DNA from: Labia minor
Taxonomy: Eukaryota > Arthropoda > Insecta > Dermaptera > Spongiphoridae
Length of the DNA: 64,000 nt
Assembly: GCA_963082975.1 (NCBI GenBank)
Contig: OY720344.1
Location: 34,340,033 to 34,404,032 of the forward strand
Direction: 5' to 3'
The notes beneath the pieces are model-generated. The model searched no databases. It was not told the DNA's origin and saw nothing but the letters and a program-made list of their open reading frames with translations. Below, in pieces: positions 10,886 to 24,130 of this stretch; within the stretch, counting starts at the first letter, position 1, and every line of letters begins with the position of its first letter. Position numbers and translations under genes: made by a program.

Positions 10886-12466
10886 GGTAAATGTACCAGT
10901 AGTTGATACTGGTACATTTAACATCGGATAATAAGACTTATATCTGTCAAAACATTTATAAATGCGCGTTATATGAAAGTAATTCCTTCTATATTGAAGA
11001 TGTGTAAATATACAAGTTTTGAGTCACCGTCTGAGCAAACAACACAACATTTACTTTTTATAGAACCAAACAAATAGATAGTTTAATATTTTGTTCTTCA
11101 AATGCTTAAAGAAGTGTTTTCAACTTGTGGGGCCTTTAAAAAAAAGGGAGGTGCCAGTACAGAGAGGTTGGAAACCACTGGCTTAAGGAGACAAATCACT
11201 AATTTTTATTTTTATATTTTTTAGGATTGATATCAATAGTAAATATTATTAATTAAATGTCCATATTACCTAGAAGGTAATACTGTGAGATCTTAACTTT
11301 AAGTGAAAGAATATTTGGCATTAATGTCAAGTACTGGGTACTAAGAATATATATCTGCACTATTATTTGACAGTGATGTCAATTACTGGTGCAAACCGTG
11401 ATGTAATAATATTAAGTTGAATTCTATTCGGCTTATCACGCTTTACGAAAAAATGCTTTATTTTTTACATTATCATTTCATTATCTAGTAGTTGACATCG
11501 ATGTCATCTATTGGTATAAGATGGTTCTAATAGTTAACATAATTGCAAAAAGTGAAAAAAATCTGCATTTTAAAGTAAATTCAAATGCAAAGGAATGTCT
11601 CACTTTTTTATTGAAAACGAATCATTGAGAAATAAATACAGAAGATAGAAGTCTGTATTATTTATGGAGAAATATTAACTATTAGTTTAATTTAAATTAA
11701 CAGCCCAATGTTTCTGAAATAGAATGTGTAGAGAAAGAATACAGGATTGAAAAAGATTTTGAAGAAATTGAGGCTAACAATGAGGATTATACAGCATTTG
11801 ATATTATTAAAATAATTCTGAGAATAATAATATTATTCCCAACCAAAATAGTGATAGTTTACTGATAAATATTGAGCCAGAAACCTCAAAACCAAACATA
11901 CCTAGCCCTTTTAGAAACGTATTATAAATAGTAGTAACACAATTTAAATTGCTAAAGAAACTTTGAGGCGAAAAAATAAAACAAGAGAGAACTGCTGTTA
12001 GTCTAAAAAAGAACCAGGAAGAAAAATTTAAAAAAAAATCAAGAGAAAGCTAAAAATCAACGAAAGAAAAAGGAAAAACAATCCATTATTTCATTGTGAT
12101 AGTATAATCTGTTAACATAATTTTACATTTAAGTTGTATTTTATATATTTATGTTGTAATTTTATTAAATAAATAAAGATAAAAAAATAAATTTTTAATT
12201 TAGTGTCAATTTTACTGGTAGTTCCTGTCAACTACTAGATCATTTGAATTTTAAGTGTCAACTAATGGTGCTTTTAGATGCTAATGTTAAAATAAATATA
12301 AAAATAAAAAAAAAATAGAAAATTGAATTGGTTTGCAGATAAATTCTTCATTATTAGCAAATGAATCATATCGCCCAAAACTCAAATTGATATCTGATAA
12401 GAAATAGAAAATATCAAATTTTTCTCATAAAATTGTCCTATAGTGTCAACTACTGGTACATTCACC
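10886..12466. mobile_element. Unclassified 1.58 kb DNA transposon with subterminal repeats ('family Z')
   Basis: Left end GGTAAATGTACCAGTAGTTG and right end (inverse) GGTGAATGTACCAGTAGTTG extend to a 25 bp terminal inverted repeat with two mismatches. Both sides are flanked by TTATATATAT (10876-10885 and 12467-12476), although in AT-rich sequence this duplication could be fortuitous. Variants of TGTCAACTACTGGTA recur near both ends: about 11318, 11369, 11488, 11505 and 11527 on the left, and about 12222, 12256 and 12442 on the right. The centre (11700-12110) is Lys/Glu-rich and looks like decayed coding sequence, followed by AATAAA signals near 12165-12180. A hAT-like end (GGTTGGAAACCACTGG, 11148-11164) lies inside. 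I do not recognise the superfamily. Confidence 0.65.
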
Positions 12467-12476
12467 TTATATATAT

Positions 12477-13425
12477 ATGCATATATATATATATATAAAT
12501 AAGATCAAATTATCTTAAAGTAACGGTGGTCATATGAAAATTAAATTAATTGATAATAGTTTAATGAGTTAGATCTAAAAAAGGGAATGAAATTGTTTTG
12601 CACTCTTGATAATTAAAACTATCAAATAATAATATTAAATATTCGGAAAAATTTTAAAATTAGCAAAAATAAATTTAATAAATTTAAATAATTTTATGAA
12701 ATTAATTTTTTACTGATATAATAATTATTTTATTTTTTATATTTTAGTTAATTATAGGTGGTGTGTCATTTCCTTGAAACTTTTCCCAAAATAAATCTAT
12801 TCATTAAGAATGGTTTATTTCGTTTGTAAACGTGTAATTTGTATTTTTCTCAAACAGTTTGTGGTTGTGTCATCCAACCTATCTTATCTCCAATTTGGAT
12901 GTCTCTTTTCTATTCGGCTTGTTAAACGTCGCATGGACCGGAGGGCGCATCTGAGGGCCAAATGTTTATCTTGCCTCCTTGGCCGAGTCGATTTGTTTTG
13001 CTAAATCTGCCGTGCGACATGCAGAGGTCCCGGCGACGACAGCTGGAGCAGGAGTAGCTCGACTGTTCCCAATCCATCCCCCTACCACCCCTACCTCACT
13101 CCCACCCCCACGCTCTGAATAACGACTCCAACATACTTGTCGTGTATATATTAAGAGGACTAATTCATTTCCTGCGGAAGAGTATTAATCACCGCTCAGA
13201 GAAAATGTTGCTTTTAACCTACAATACACCATTTAGTTCTAATAATGTTGAAGGATTGTAATTGGAGACTTTTAAGGTGTTTTTATGAATTTAATGAGTT
13301 CAGTGATTAGTAGTAGGAATATTTTTTTCTAATATTAAAATTTTCAATTATTTATAATTCTTTAGTATTCTTTAATATCTATTGGTTAAGACAATATTCG
13401 GTTAAAAAAACTAAAAATCATTTTT
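12477..13425. other. Spacer with GC-rich island 12890-13135
   Basis: 12477-12780 is AT-rich. The island 12890-13135 is markedly GC-richer than its surroundings (GAGGTCCCGGCGACGACAGC near 13023, then a C-rich stretch with CCCCCTACCACCCC). The 64-codon plus-strand frame at 12810-13004 starts in AT-rich sequence and shows no domain. I treat the island as candidate regulatory or conserved non-coding DNA. Confidence 0.4.
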
Positions 13426-13976
13426 ACTATCTCGCCATAAATAGTTTTGCGATCACAAAAATTTTCAATGTCGAGATTTTGATGTTTTTATACGTTTTGA
13501 AGGTCCCTGAGCCATTTTCACTAAGGTTGAGAAAAATGTCTGTGTGTATGTAGACAAGATTACGCAAAAACAGTTTGAGCTAGAATAATGAAATTTGGTT
13601 TACGGGCATTATTCAAAATTCTATGAACTTTTGAGAAATGTAGCTCAACCGGAAGAGGGTTATTACCTACCACGTTTTGATTTTTTTTTCCCTCTAAAAT
13701 AACCGTAAAAATAAAGATATATGTTTGATAGTTTTTTCACATGATTAAAAATTGTATAAAACTGCTATATATAGAATTTCAGCTTGATTGAATCGCTGAA
13801 AGTACCGGAATTAATTTTTTAACACGACCGCAAATCACGCACCAGCACGTAACGTGGTGCCATCAACAAAGAATCAAACACGCGCTGGTTTAATATATAT
13901 TTGTTAATTTTAATTTATAATATAATATATGTGTTAATTAATCCAATTCAAATTGGAGAGATAGAAGATACTCCAG
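13426..13976 (-). mobile_element. Family X element, copy 2 (reverse)
   Basis: Reverse-oriented copy of the element at 1718-2348. ACTATCTCG at 13426-13434 is the 3' end in this orientation. It includes TACGTTTTGAAGGTCCCTGA, the ACCGGAAGAGGG block and the GATGGCACCACG block, and ends with the inverse of CTGGAGTATCT at 13976. The (CA)n core has shrunk to a few units (TGTGTGTATG). Confidence 0.8.
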
Positions 13977-14180
13977 ATTTTTTATATATATCTTAAACTT
14001 TTAACGTGCAGAAAAACTTTATAATTATCATAAATTTCGGTTGTTTATTTTTGTATTTATTGTAGTTTTGTTTAAGGTAATATATTTAAAAGATAAACAT
14101 CTAAAAAATCGTTCTAGGATTTTTTTTAAGATAAACTTTTCAGTCAAACGACATTATTAATTAACTTAAACGAAATAAAA
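13977..14180. other. AT-rich spacer
   Basis: Low-complexity AT-rich DNA; nothing to report. Confidence 0.5.
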
Positions 14181-14184
14181 GCAA

Positions 14185-14480
14185 GTTGTATGCATAAATT
14201 GGCCATCTGTTTGTACCCTCTGAGGTTGATTCCTTTGAAATCCCGCCATGTTTGTTGTCCTCCTCCTCCTCCTTCTCTCCAGGAGAAGAAAAAATATCAA
14301 CGAATTAGGACCAGATGCACTTTTCCTGGCGCTAATCAGAAGTTAGTGAACAGGCAGGCGCCTCTCCCACGTGCTTCCGGGGGTCGTCCTTTTGCAGATC
14401 AAAAGGCCCCGAAGACAACGACTCCTGTCGCCGATTCACGGTCTGGGAACAGAACTCAATAGCGATGATCATGTGAGTCT
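14185..14480. promoter_or_regulatory. GC-rich non-coding island, candidate regulatory element
   Basis: A ~300 bp island of high complexity. It contains a (CCT)n stretch, a CACGTG E-box near 14369, and the GC-rich segment CAGGCAGGCGCCTCTCC. A 90-codon plus-strand frame (14190-14462) crosses it but begins in flanking AT-rich DNA and has no recognisable domain or splice context. The regulatory reading is inference from composition and position in a gene desert. Confidence 0.3.
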
Positions 14481-17400
14481 GTCGTTGTTTTTCTTAACGC
14501 TCGCTAATTGAATGCTGTATAAATTAGATTCAAGCGAGACAGAGAATTGAAGAATGAACGACGCATCCTCTTCATTTTTTTTTTTTTTTTTGTGAACTGT
14601 TTGACGGTACCTCCTGTTCTGACAGCGATTTCTTCATTTGAATCTAACAGCCATAGAAGTTAATGAGCTTCTGTCTTGACTTCATTTTCATTAACGAGTT
14701 TTTATATCAGCGTTGATCTCATTCATTATGCTTTCAAGAAGAATGCTTAAAAAATCTAAGAAAAAATCTACTAACCAACAACCTCTAATATAATGTTTGC
14801 TCATATGTTTATATTTAAACACTTGAGATTAAATCATCAAATATTTTTCGTCTAAATCAATTAACTTCTCTTTTAATTTCGCTTTGAAATGAATCAGCTA
14901 AGCCAAAGATTGCATCTGTAATATTCATTTACATTATTAAAAAAAAAAAATATTATTTTAGTGTTGAAAATTAATGATGGCCAATTGAAGTAATTACTTG
15001 CACAAGTTTCAAAGCAATTTGAATCGTTAAAGATTTTTATTTTTATAAAATATTAAAACATTTATAATATGTTTATATCTATGATTATTTATAAATTTTT
15101 AATTTAAGAGAATTTGATTTAATTAAATTAAATTTCTCAATTAAAATTAAAAAAACAACAAATCGAGATTAGTGAAAAATATTAATATTCATTCATTTTG
15201 ATTAAATAATTTTAGTAATATTGTATAAATGAATAGAATTAATTGATTGTAAATTTACAAAAATTATGTCATGAAAAAAATAAATTTTTGATATAAATTT
15301 AAACATTAAAAGTCAGTCCATAATTGTTATTTTTATTTAGATTTATTTAAATATTTATATGTGCCATTTACTTGCTAGTAATGTAATGTAATCTGCAACA
15401 TATGAAGTGAATAATGAACTTGATAATCTTAATATTGCAATGCAATATACATTTTTCTGTAATCAATAAACCTGAATTTTCGACAAGCTGTGAACTTTGG
15501 GCTTCATATTCTGTTTCTTTAAATGTCGAGTTAAACTCTTTGGCTTCTGAGTGGCACATATATTTAAGTAATCAATCGATCAAAGAGTTCAAATTTCGAA
15601 ATTTCAGTTAATGAGCCTCTATTTATCTACCTCTAGTTATATATTAAAAAATTGAGATTTATTTAAAACATTTATAGCAATGGTTTATATCTGTCTCGAG
15701 TGTTTGTGTCAAGGTTTTAAAGCAACAGTATATTTTTTTAAAATTTTATTTTATCTTCCGAATTTTTGCACAGATTGTATAGCGACATTCATTTGAAAAC
15801 AACTTAAGTCTTCAATTATTTATTTCTAATATAAAAATACTCCTTATGTTTTTTAAAAGATGTAAGTTGGATAGACAGAAATAAATTCAAAAACAGAATT
15901 AATAAAAATTAGTTTTCATTAATCATTCATTGGCTTTATAATATATTTTATTAAATATATTCATTAGATAAGAATAGAAAATTTGAAATATAGTTGAATT
16001 TATAAATATCCATGTTGTCATTTTAATGCACTTTAGAGAACGTCTCAAAAGGTAATGCATACAAAGGCCAACAGCAGTGCCGGTAACAGAATTTCTAGGC
16101 GGAAATTAAAAAATAAATTAAATAGATGAATAATGAAATACGTAATGATAAAAACTACTTGCAATTACAACAAAATGATGTTTTGAATTTACATCCAGAG
16201 TGTAAAATCCTTAATAAGCAAATTTAATTAAAAAAATTAATGGCTAAGAGAGAGTTATACTCTCATTATAAAATAAAGTATATACTTAAATAATCTATTT
16301 AAAAACAAAATTTAAAATAAACAAATTATAAGCCTCAGATTGTTTAGTCTATTATTATAATACGTTTCTTTATTAGATGGTAAATTTAAAAATAAAAAAT
16401 TTTATTTGCTTATTAGAAATAATTAGTAATGAGATTTACACTATTTAATATTTTAATTTTCATAGACAGATGACACTTGTCAACAGGTGTGAGAATATTA
16501 CATGCATACATTGAGTAATATAAATTATTTGTATTATAAGTTTATTTGTTAAAAAAATTATTATTTTCTGTTATTAAACAAGTACGTTTTGTGAAAACAA
16601 AATCATATAAATATTAATTACTTCATCTGGATATAATTTCATACAATCAGATTGTAGATAAGATATGACTTCAAATGAAATGAAATAAAAAGAAACACAT
16701 TTTTAAAAATTTTTTTAATATATCGAGTTAAAAATAAAATTGTTGGGAAATATTAACAAAAAATTTAATTTTTTATTAATAAAATAGTAAAATTAAAATC
16801 TTTTAAAAATATATTTAATAAATCCTAAGAATAAAACATAATAGAAAGTGAATATTCAATACTAATATAGAAACAACATGTTTTATTAGATATATAATTT
16901 TAAACCAAATTATCTTCTGACTTTCATAATATAATATATCATTTGTATATATGTATATTTGTAAATATTAGAGGAAAAACAGTTTTTAAAAATATTTTAA
17001 TCAAATATTATATATTTTTCACTCTTATTGTACATATTATAGTACCAATAAAATTTTATCAACTTGATGCAGATTTTTATATAAATAAATAAAAAACTTT
17101 TAATATAAGAAGAGTTTAAAATATATGTTATATTTAAACGAATCAAATAATAATTTTCTAAAAGGAATATATTATTTTCCTTAAATGAGCATTGATTTCG
17201 TTTTAATAGAATGAATAAAATAAAATAATCCTATATATATATTAATATATTTGAGTGATATTACATATACCTTTCAATTTATTAAATATATATCTTTGTT
17301 TCTTTGACTTTTAATCTTGATAAGTCTCACTAGATTTTTATGAAGAGCAGAATTTGATCTCTCATTTTTCAAAAAAAAAAATATTATTTATACAAAAAAT

Positions 17401-20400
17401 CAATTTCTAGGTGGTGTGTACTTATATATATTGATATTATACTGATTTAGTTTATAAACAAATAGAAATGATTATTTATTTATTAGAACAGATAACTAGT
17501 ATTTCCATGAATTCCATAGGTCACAATATTCCCAAAAGACAAAGGATTCTTTAGTCCATGAAAGATAAAAATATTTAAAAAAAAAATTAAGCTAAATACG
17601 AAAACATATTGGTATATATAAACCTGTTTTAACATCGTCCCGTATCGCATCGTATTTGGTTCAATTGTCGAAGTCTAAAATCTAAAAAAAAAATTTATTT
17701 AAAAAAATTCAATTTTTTTTAATCTCTATTCTCTTTTTATCCTAAAATTTAGTTTCCAAGTTCTTTTGGATGAAATCCTCATCCAGAAAAATAATTAGCA
17801 TATGAAAATCATTTTAGTTTGTGTTTTTTATAAAGAGAATTTTTTTAGATTTAAAATACGGTTTTTCAATACAGAATATGTAAATGTAATCTTGTTTAAT
17901 AAAATTTTTGAAATAACATTATTTCAATATTGTATATTAAGTGATGGAACGCATCTACCACATTATACGAAGTTTACAAATATATATATATGTAGAGAGA
18001 AAATTTTTTAGAATATCGAGCTGTTGGGTGTCTTATCTTAACAATTTAACAAATAATTGATTTGTAAAATTGATAAAATATTATTATAAATTATTTTGTT
18101 ATATTTAAATTTCAAGATAGAAGTTCAATACACACACCTTGTTGTTACAAATAATATAAAAAGATGTGCAGTATTAAAACATTTTAATTAATAATAATTA
18201 AGGCATTCGTTAATGTTTCTTGGTAATCTCCAACGCTGAAATCAATCAATAAAAGTTAAATATTATTAATTATGATCATTTTCCAATATACAAATATAAT
18301 TAAATAACATAATTTATAAAGGAAGAAAAATATGAAATTGTATTATTTTTAAAAAAATTAATTTTTATTTACATTTATAAATTTAGGTTTACTTATTTCA
18401 TGTTTTTAGTTTTGATAGCTTTGAAGTATATGATTAGGTATATATTATTAGATAAAAATATATAATATAATGTTTTATGATAAAAAATTTAACTAAAATT
18501 ATATCTAAAAATATATGTTTAAATTGAAAGAATTAATAAACGAATGGAACAAAATTTATCTTTATATTCTATAATTTTTTTTAATATAAAAAATAAATTA
18601 AATTTAAACGATTTACTATTTTCAAAAAAAATAATTAAACTTTATATATTCATTATATTATTTAGGAAAATATAAATTTTATCTTATAATGTTTAATTAA
18701 TTTATTTTTAGGTATCATATATTAGACAAAGACTAAAAAACATAATATATCAAAAAATCGTTTAAATATCCTTAAAGTTTAAGAACCTTATCAAAAATAA
18801 AATGTATAAAATACATTTTCCCTCCTATTTATTTATTGTGAACTTTATTGTGAAATTTCTATATGATTGAGAATACTGTATCAATTATCATCTTGATTAA
18901 GTATGAATACTAGTAATTTTTTGCAGCCTAAAAATAAAAATAAATTAAATTAAAATCACATTTGAAAACAAAATCAGATATTAATATGTTATAATAAAAA
19001 TTCTACAAAAGAGGTGAAATATTTAATATATTTCTATGATGTTTCTAATTAGAATGTAGTGAAGTATCTTTCTTACAATATTTTTATTGAATCTTTATAA
19101 AATGGTATAAAATCCAATTCAAAATCTTAAAAATATTCAATTAGTACAGTTTAAAAATAATAGACAATAATTCAAACCTATATTTTAAATTATCAAAACT
19201 AACCAATTCTAAAGACAGATAAAACAAAATCAAATTAAATTTAATTCTATTCATTCAAATATTAACTTCATTTTAATCATTTCAATAATTTTATTCTTCT
19301 AATAATTATTGATATTTATATAATTTAACTTACTTCTTTATATTATCAATATCATCATTTCTTATCTAAGAATTGCTTAAGAAATTTTAAATATACTATT
19401 ATCAGTACATATGAATATGATTGTAGTTTCTTTTATATTAATCTCCATTATATTAATTAAGTAAATGAATCCCATCCTTTATCTACAAAATGTCATAAAA
19501 AGTTTATTAATAAATGTCAAAAGTAGAAAATAGAAAAAGTAGAAAATAACCTATAGAAAAATATAGAACCTAGAATAGTAATTAAAATTAAATAATGTTG
19601 TGAAAAAATTAAAAATTAAATATATAACTTAAAAAACTTAAATACTAATTCTATGCTTGTAATTTTAAGACAAATCAATCATTATATTGCTCATTTTTTA
19701 TTTACTTGATACGATGTGAGAATTATAAATTTTGTCCAGTTTTTATTAAAAATAAAATTAATTACATATTACCTAGCGAGTATTCGTAAATGGATGTTAA
19801 ATTAATATATAATAATATTTAATATAAATATTATAATATCAAAACGATTCCAAAACAATTCCAAAAGATGCTCTGTGATTTTCATATGTTTAAATTTCAA
19901 CCTGCCATCTATGTAAGAAAGTCTTGACTAGAAAGTTTTACCACTCGCTGAAAGATGGCAGAAGTAGGATGTGATTTTGGATTTAAATTGTATCAGTTCT
20001 TGAAGGCAATTTACCCCCAAACACACTCTTTGAACAGAATAATTAAATTTTCATTAATATTTTTTCTCATTTAAAGTATAAAACTAAGATTACAAATAAT
20101 AATAATAAAGTTAATAATTTATAGTGTGTTTATGACTTATTAAAAAATTCCACTATCAAATGACCTAGGTATTTTTAAATTGTTGAATTAGAATTAAAAA
20201 TAATCTCAATACAAATATTTGTTTAATAAATCTTTTTTTAACTTAGCGAAGAAGCGAATAACCTTGTGGGCGTACAATTGAACTTAACTTCTTATATATA
20301 TATATATATATTTAATATCAATAAACAGTAAATCACAGTAAATTATTAAAATATATTTATTTAATTTTTTTTTATAAAATTAAATTTCCGCAATTTTTAT

Positions 20401-21037
20401 TGGTTGTTATTTCCCTTAAAACACCTTAAAAGACCCTTTTTTTTATTTCAAATAGATAATCATTATAATAATCCATATTAATATTATTATTCTTAAAAAC
20501 TTATTTTTTTTCATTTTAAATTTATTAGAAAAACTAGTAACTTCTAGCAACAAATAAATATTTGTCAAATTTCAAACATTAAAAGCCTTATTCTATAAAA
20601 TACTTTTTAATATTTTAGATAGTACAAATCTATGATTATATTTACCGTATGAAATTTTAATAATGTATAGTCATCATTTTTAGAATCATCTCATCTATCT
20701 TTCAAAAGAGTATCTTCTTTAAGTGAATCCAACACATCATCATCAAATCTAGTTTTTTTTTTGAATCAAAATCAAAATTTCAAATATCTATTATATCAAA
20801 TTAATATTCAACAAGAATTAAATTACATATTAATTAAATTAAGTCATCTCTATTTGTCTTAAAATATAATATCGATATTATATATTTAAATATATATATT
20901 CATATATATATCGAATAAATTTGGAAATATTATTTTTTTTTCCTTTTAAGGTGATTTTATAATAATTAATTAAATATAAATTTCTTCTCTAAATACATTG
21001 GAAAGTAAATCCCTATTTATGTTTTAATTCAAGTTCC
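14481..21037. other. Gene desert, AT-rich
   Basis: Over 6 kb of AT-rich sequence in which I see no exon, RNA gene or complete transposon. Small complex patches occur near 14480-14720, 16030-16110 (contains CAGTGCCGGTAACAG, hAT-like but without a partner end) and 19890-20030. All frames are short and their composition follows the AT bias. Confidence 0.55.
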
Positions 21038-21039
21038 CT

Positions 21040-21345
21040 CCTCCAAAGACCAATTAAAGAACCACCCCTATCCCTATGTTTGGAATCATATTAAATAATT
21101 GTTATTCACGTGATTTGCGTAATCGAAACAGAGATAATGAAGAAGATTATCAGTAAAAAGGTATAAGCCGGAGAGTATCTGTTTCTAATTAACTGGTTGG
21201 CGCCTAAGTAAAATCGGCTTAAGATAAAGGCACTTTATGCCGAGCCCATATGTATCCAAGCATCATTCTCTCTGAATAATTCACGAGCGAGAAGCACTTA
21301 ATGAAACCGTCTCTATGGAGACTAATACACTTTAAACGTTTCGAC
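21040..21345. promoter_or_regulatory. Candidate conserved non-coding element
   Basis: A non-repetitive, GC-richer ~300 bp stretch with a CACGTG E-box at 21107-21112 and homeodomain-type cores (TTAATGAA, CTAATTAACTGG). No coding frame fits. Regulatory function is inferred only. Confidence 0.3.
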
Positions 21346-21737
21346 GGGATTTACAACTATTTGTATAAGAAGGACAACTTTTAGTTTTAATATTTAGTTA
21401 AATTAATTAATTGGAGGTGGTATTTGAAATGGAACATTTCTCTTAAAATAATTATCATATAAATCTTAATCGTAAATGTACTCCGCAAAGTCGGGTGGAT
21501 ATTTTTTAGTATCATCTTCTCTAATACACATATTAATACTAATTGATTATTTGTTTTTAGAATTCAGCTTAGAGCTAGTTTAGAAATTTTATATGAATTC
21601 AAAAAAAAAAAAAAAAAAAAAACAATACCATTTTAATTTTTAAATTATAAAATTTGATCCTGAAAAAGGAATATCTCTATCTGGTTCTGAGAAAATTTTT
21701 AAAATTTATATTATATACAAATTTTAATTATATATAA

Positions 21738-22470
21738 AGGGTGTTTTTTTTCGAGGAGTAGAACTATAAATTGGCATGACTGTTCAAGTTGACGACCGAT
21801 TTAACAGCTGTCAAGTCATTTATTCTCAGTTTGGTTTGGCAATTCATCATGAATAGACTCACGCCTGAACAATGCTTGCAAATAGTGCAATTTTATTTCG
21901 AAAATAATGGTTCTGTGCGAAATACGTATCGTGCACTACGTCCATTTTATCGTTGACAAAATCGTCCATCAGAGCAGTTAATTCGATTAACCATGGAACG
22001 TTTTCGCACCACGTTTACTCTTATTGATAACTCGCATCCCCAGAGACGCCGTACGGTGCGTACGGAAGAAGCTATTGCTACTGTAGAGCGTAGCATTGAG
22101 GAAGACCCGAATGAGTCAATGGTGATCGGTATAGAGCCATGATTACTAACTTTTTCATTCCTGAATTGAAAAACCATGATGTCCAGGAGCTGTGGTTCCA
22201 ACAAGACGGCGCATAATGTCACACATCTCGTGTCACAATCGATTTATTGAAAGACATGTTTGGTAACCGCCTAATTTCACATTTTGGACCTGTGAATTGG
22301 CCTCCAAGATCTTGTGATTTTACACCGCTAGACTACTTTCTGAGGGGCTATGTAAAGTCACAAACGCTTGACCATTTGGAAGACAACATTCGCCGTGTTA
22401 TTGCCGATATACGGCCACAAATGTTGGAAAAAAAGTATAAATATAATAAATTTTTCAAACAAAAGAAGTA
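21738..22470 (+). pseudogene. Internally deleted Tc1/mariner-type transposase pseudogene
   Basis: The terminal-repeat-like AGGGTGTTTTTTTTCGAGG (21738) precedes an ATG at 21849. This opens an N-terminal transposase segment with MNRLTPEQCLQIVQFYFENN. The DNA-binding part runs to EEDPNES near 22120, with a stop at 21955 (TGA). The sequence then jumps into the C-terminal half in another frame: FFIPEL..ELWFQQDG at about 22150-22210. An in-frame TAA follows at 22213, then NWPPRSCD.TPLDYF and NIRRVIADIRPQMLEK (22299-22430). About half of a normal ~350-residue transposase is therefore missing, including the first catalytic Asp region; the ELWFQQDG second-Asp region survives. It cannot encode an active enzyme. 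The family (IS630/Tc1/mariner) is clear from the QQDG and PRSxDxTPLDYFLxG motifs. The exact clade is not. Confidence 0.88.
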
Positions 22471-23815
22471 AAAGAGTCAAACTCTTAGTATAAATGAAAG
22501 CAAAAAAAATCTTTAATTTGGAAAAAATTTTAAATAGTTGAAACAAGAGCAAGAAGAAAAGTTATTTTTGATCTTATGTATTGTCTTTTCATTAAATTAT
22601 TGTAATTTGTTAATTAAAATAAAAATTAAATTTCTACGTTAGTTCAAGATCAAATATTCTTAGTGAAATTAAATACAAATGATTTTTACTAATTAATAAA
22701 TAAAGATATCTAATAATTAATATTATAATCTTTATTTTCATTAATATTTATTTTATTTTGTAAATTTGGTTCTTTTAAGTTATTTCAGTGGTCGGTATGT
22801 CAATATGTGGCTCTCCATTCCATGCGCAAATATTAATTATATTATTTTAATTTGAAAACTTAAGATATTATATTGAAGTGAAAAAATATACCATACAAAT
22901 AAGATAAAATCACTCAACAGAGAACAGTTTATTTTAATTTATATATATTTATATTTTTATTTTAAATCAAAAATTATATATTTAAAATATATATATCACC
23001 TTAATTAAATGTCATAATAATGAAACAAAAATGTTAGAGGCTCTTGAAAATTTGTAAATTTTTTAAATTTTTTAACGTTTGCCACTTCCCTCTCAAAAGC
23101 TTGCTGTCATTTCTTTAATTGAAATTTTAAATTTTGCAAAAGTCAACAAAATCATTAATTGCTCATTCAATTTTATAAATAAAACAATCATAATATTTCA
23201 TAATGATTTTTGAAACATTCTTAATATTTTATGAAAATTATTAAAAATTCTATTTTTTGTTGACTGAACTCAATTTGCCATTTGTAATAATTCAACGGTT
23301 AATTCCAATATTTTGTTTAAATTTTTAAAAATTGAACGCCAAATCATCATATCATATATTTTATTAAATAAATAGGTAAGTTAAATTAAATTGAGTTACA
23401 TTAATGGTTAATCATTAATATAATATATAATATTATATCAACAACATGTCAATACTCTAAAAAAAAGAAAAAATTTTTGCAAATTTATAATTTGTATTAT
23501 ATTGATGATATTCTATTTTTATTTCTTCTGAAATCAATACATAAATGATTTAAATTTTCTCGAATTATTATTTTGAAGAAGTTTTTTGTTTTAATTAGGA
23601 TACACACTTAATATGGGTCAAACAACCTAGTTATTAATAATTAAGTATATTTTTTTAACCCGAAAATGAACTTAATTTATTTTTAAATTTTCCAAATTGT
23701 TCCAACTATAAACTATTAATCGTTGATTTTTTATTTTATTTCTTTTATTTTTTTAATTTCAAATCATCTCTTCAAATTTATACATAGGCATAGGTTTGTA
23801 CCTCAATTATAAAGT
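22471..23815. other. AT-rich spacer
   Basis: AT-rich, low-complexity DNA. The minus-strand frame at 22358-22552 is a composition artefact over the transposase remnant. No other feature seen. Confidence 0.5.
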
Positions 23816-24130
23816 GATCATTTTAATGCATCAAATGAATGGCTTTTCCCTCTCATTCCAAAGAGACAATTGATTTGCAAGCTTTGTAGGCTATGATTTC
23901 GAGCCCTTAAAACGGCAATCGATCGATTGGGATCGATTGGGGATAAATCAACCAGTTTCTCCTGGGGCTTGGGATAAATGGCGAAGCGGGTTAATCAGCG
24001 CTAATTGATGTAGCTAATAGTGGATGATTAATATAGTCTTAATAGGCAGACAAAAGGGAGGGGTGTTTTGCATCTGGTCTACTATAAACCTGTATAAATT
24101 ATTTTACGAGCAACCGAGGGTCTCAGCTCA
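23816..24130. promoter_or_regulatory. Candidate enhancer with clustered ATCGAT sites
   Basis: A non-repetitive GC-richer island. At 23917-23943 it contains CAATCGATCGATTGGG followed by another ATCGATTGGGG, so GATCGATTGG occurs twice in tandem. TTAATCAGCGCTAATTGATG near 23990-24010 has homeodomain-type cores. ATCGAT is the core bound by Cut/Onecut factors. Enhancer function is inference. Confidence 0.35.

Noticed and set aside
14190-14462. 90-codon frame as a small protein gene
   Set aside because: It starts in AT-rich flanking DNA, has no motif, and crosses a GC island better explained as regulatory. Not excluded entirely.
16078-16110. hAT terminal repeat (CAGTGCCGGTAACAG)
   Set aside because: No partner end or 8 bp duplication could be found, so it is not called as an element.
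22247-22471. 74-codon frame as an independent gene
   Set aside because: It is the C-terminal part of the broken mariner-type transposase (PRSCD.TPLDYF motif).
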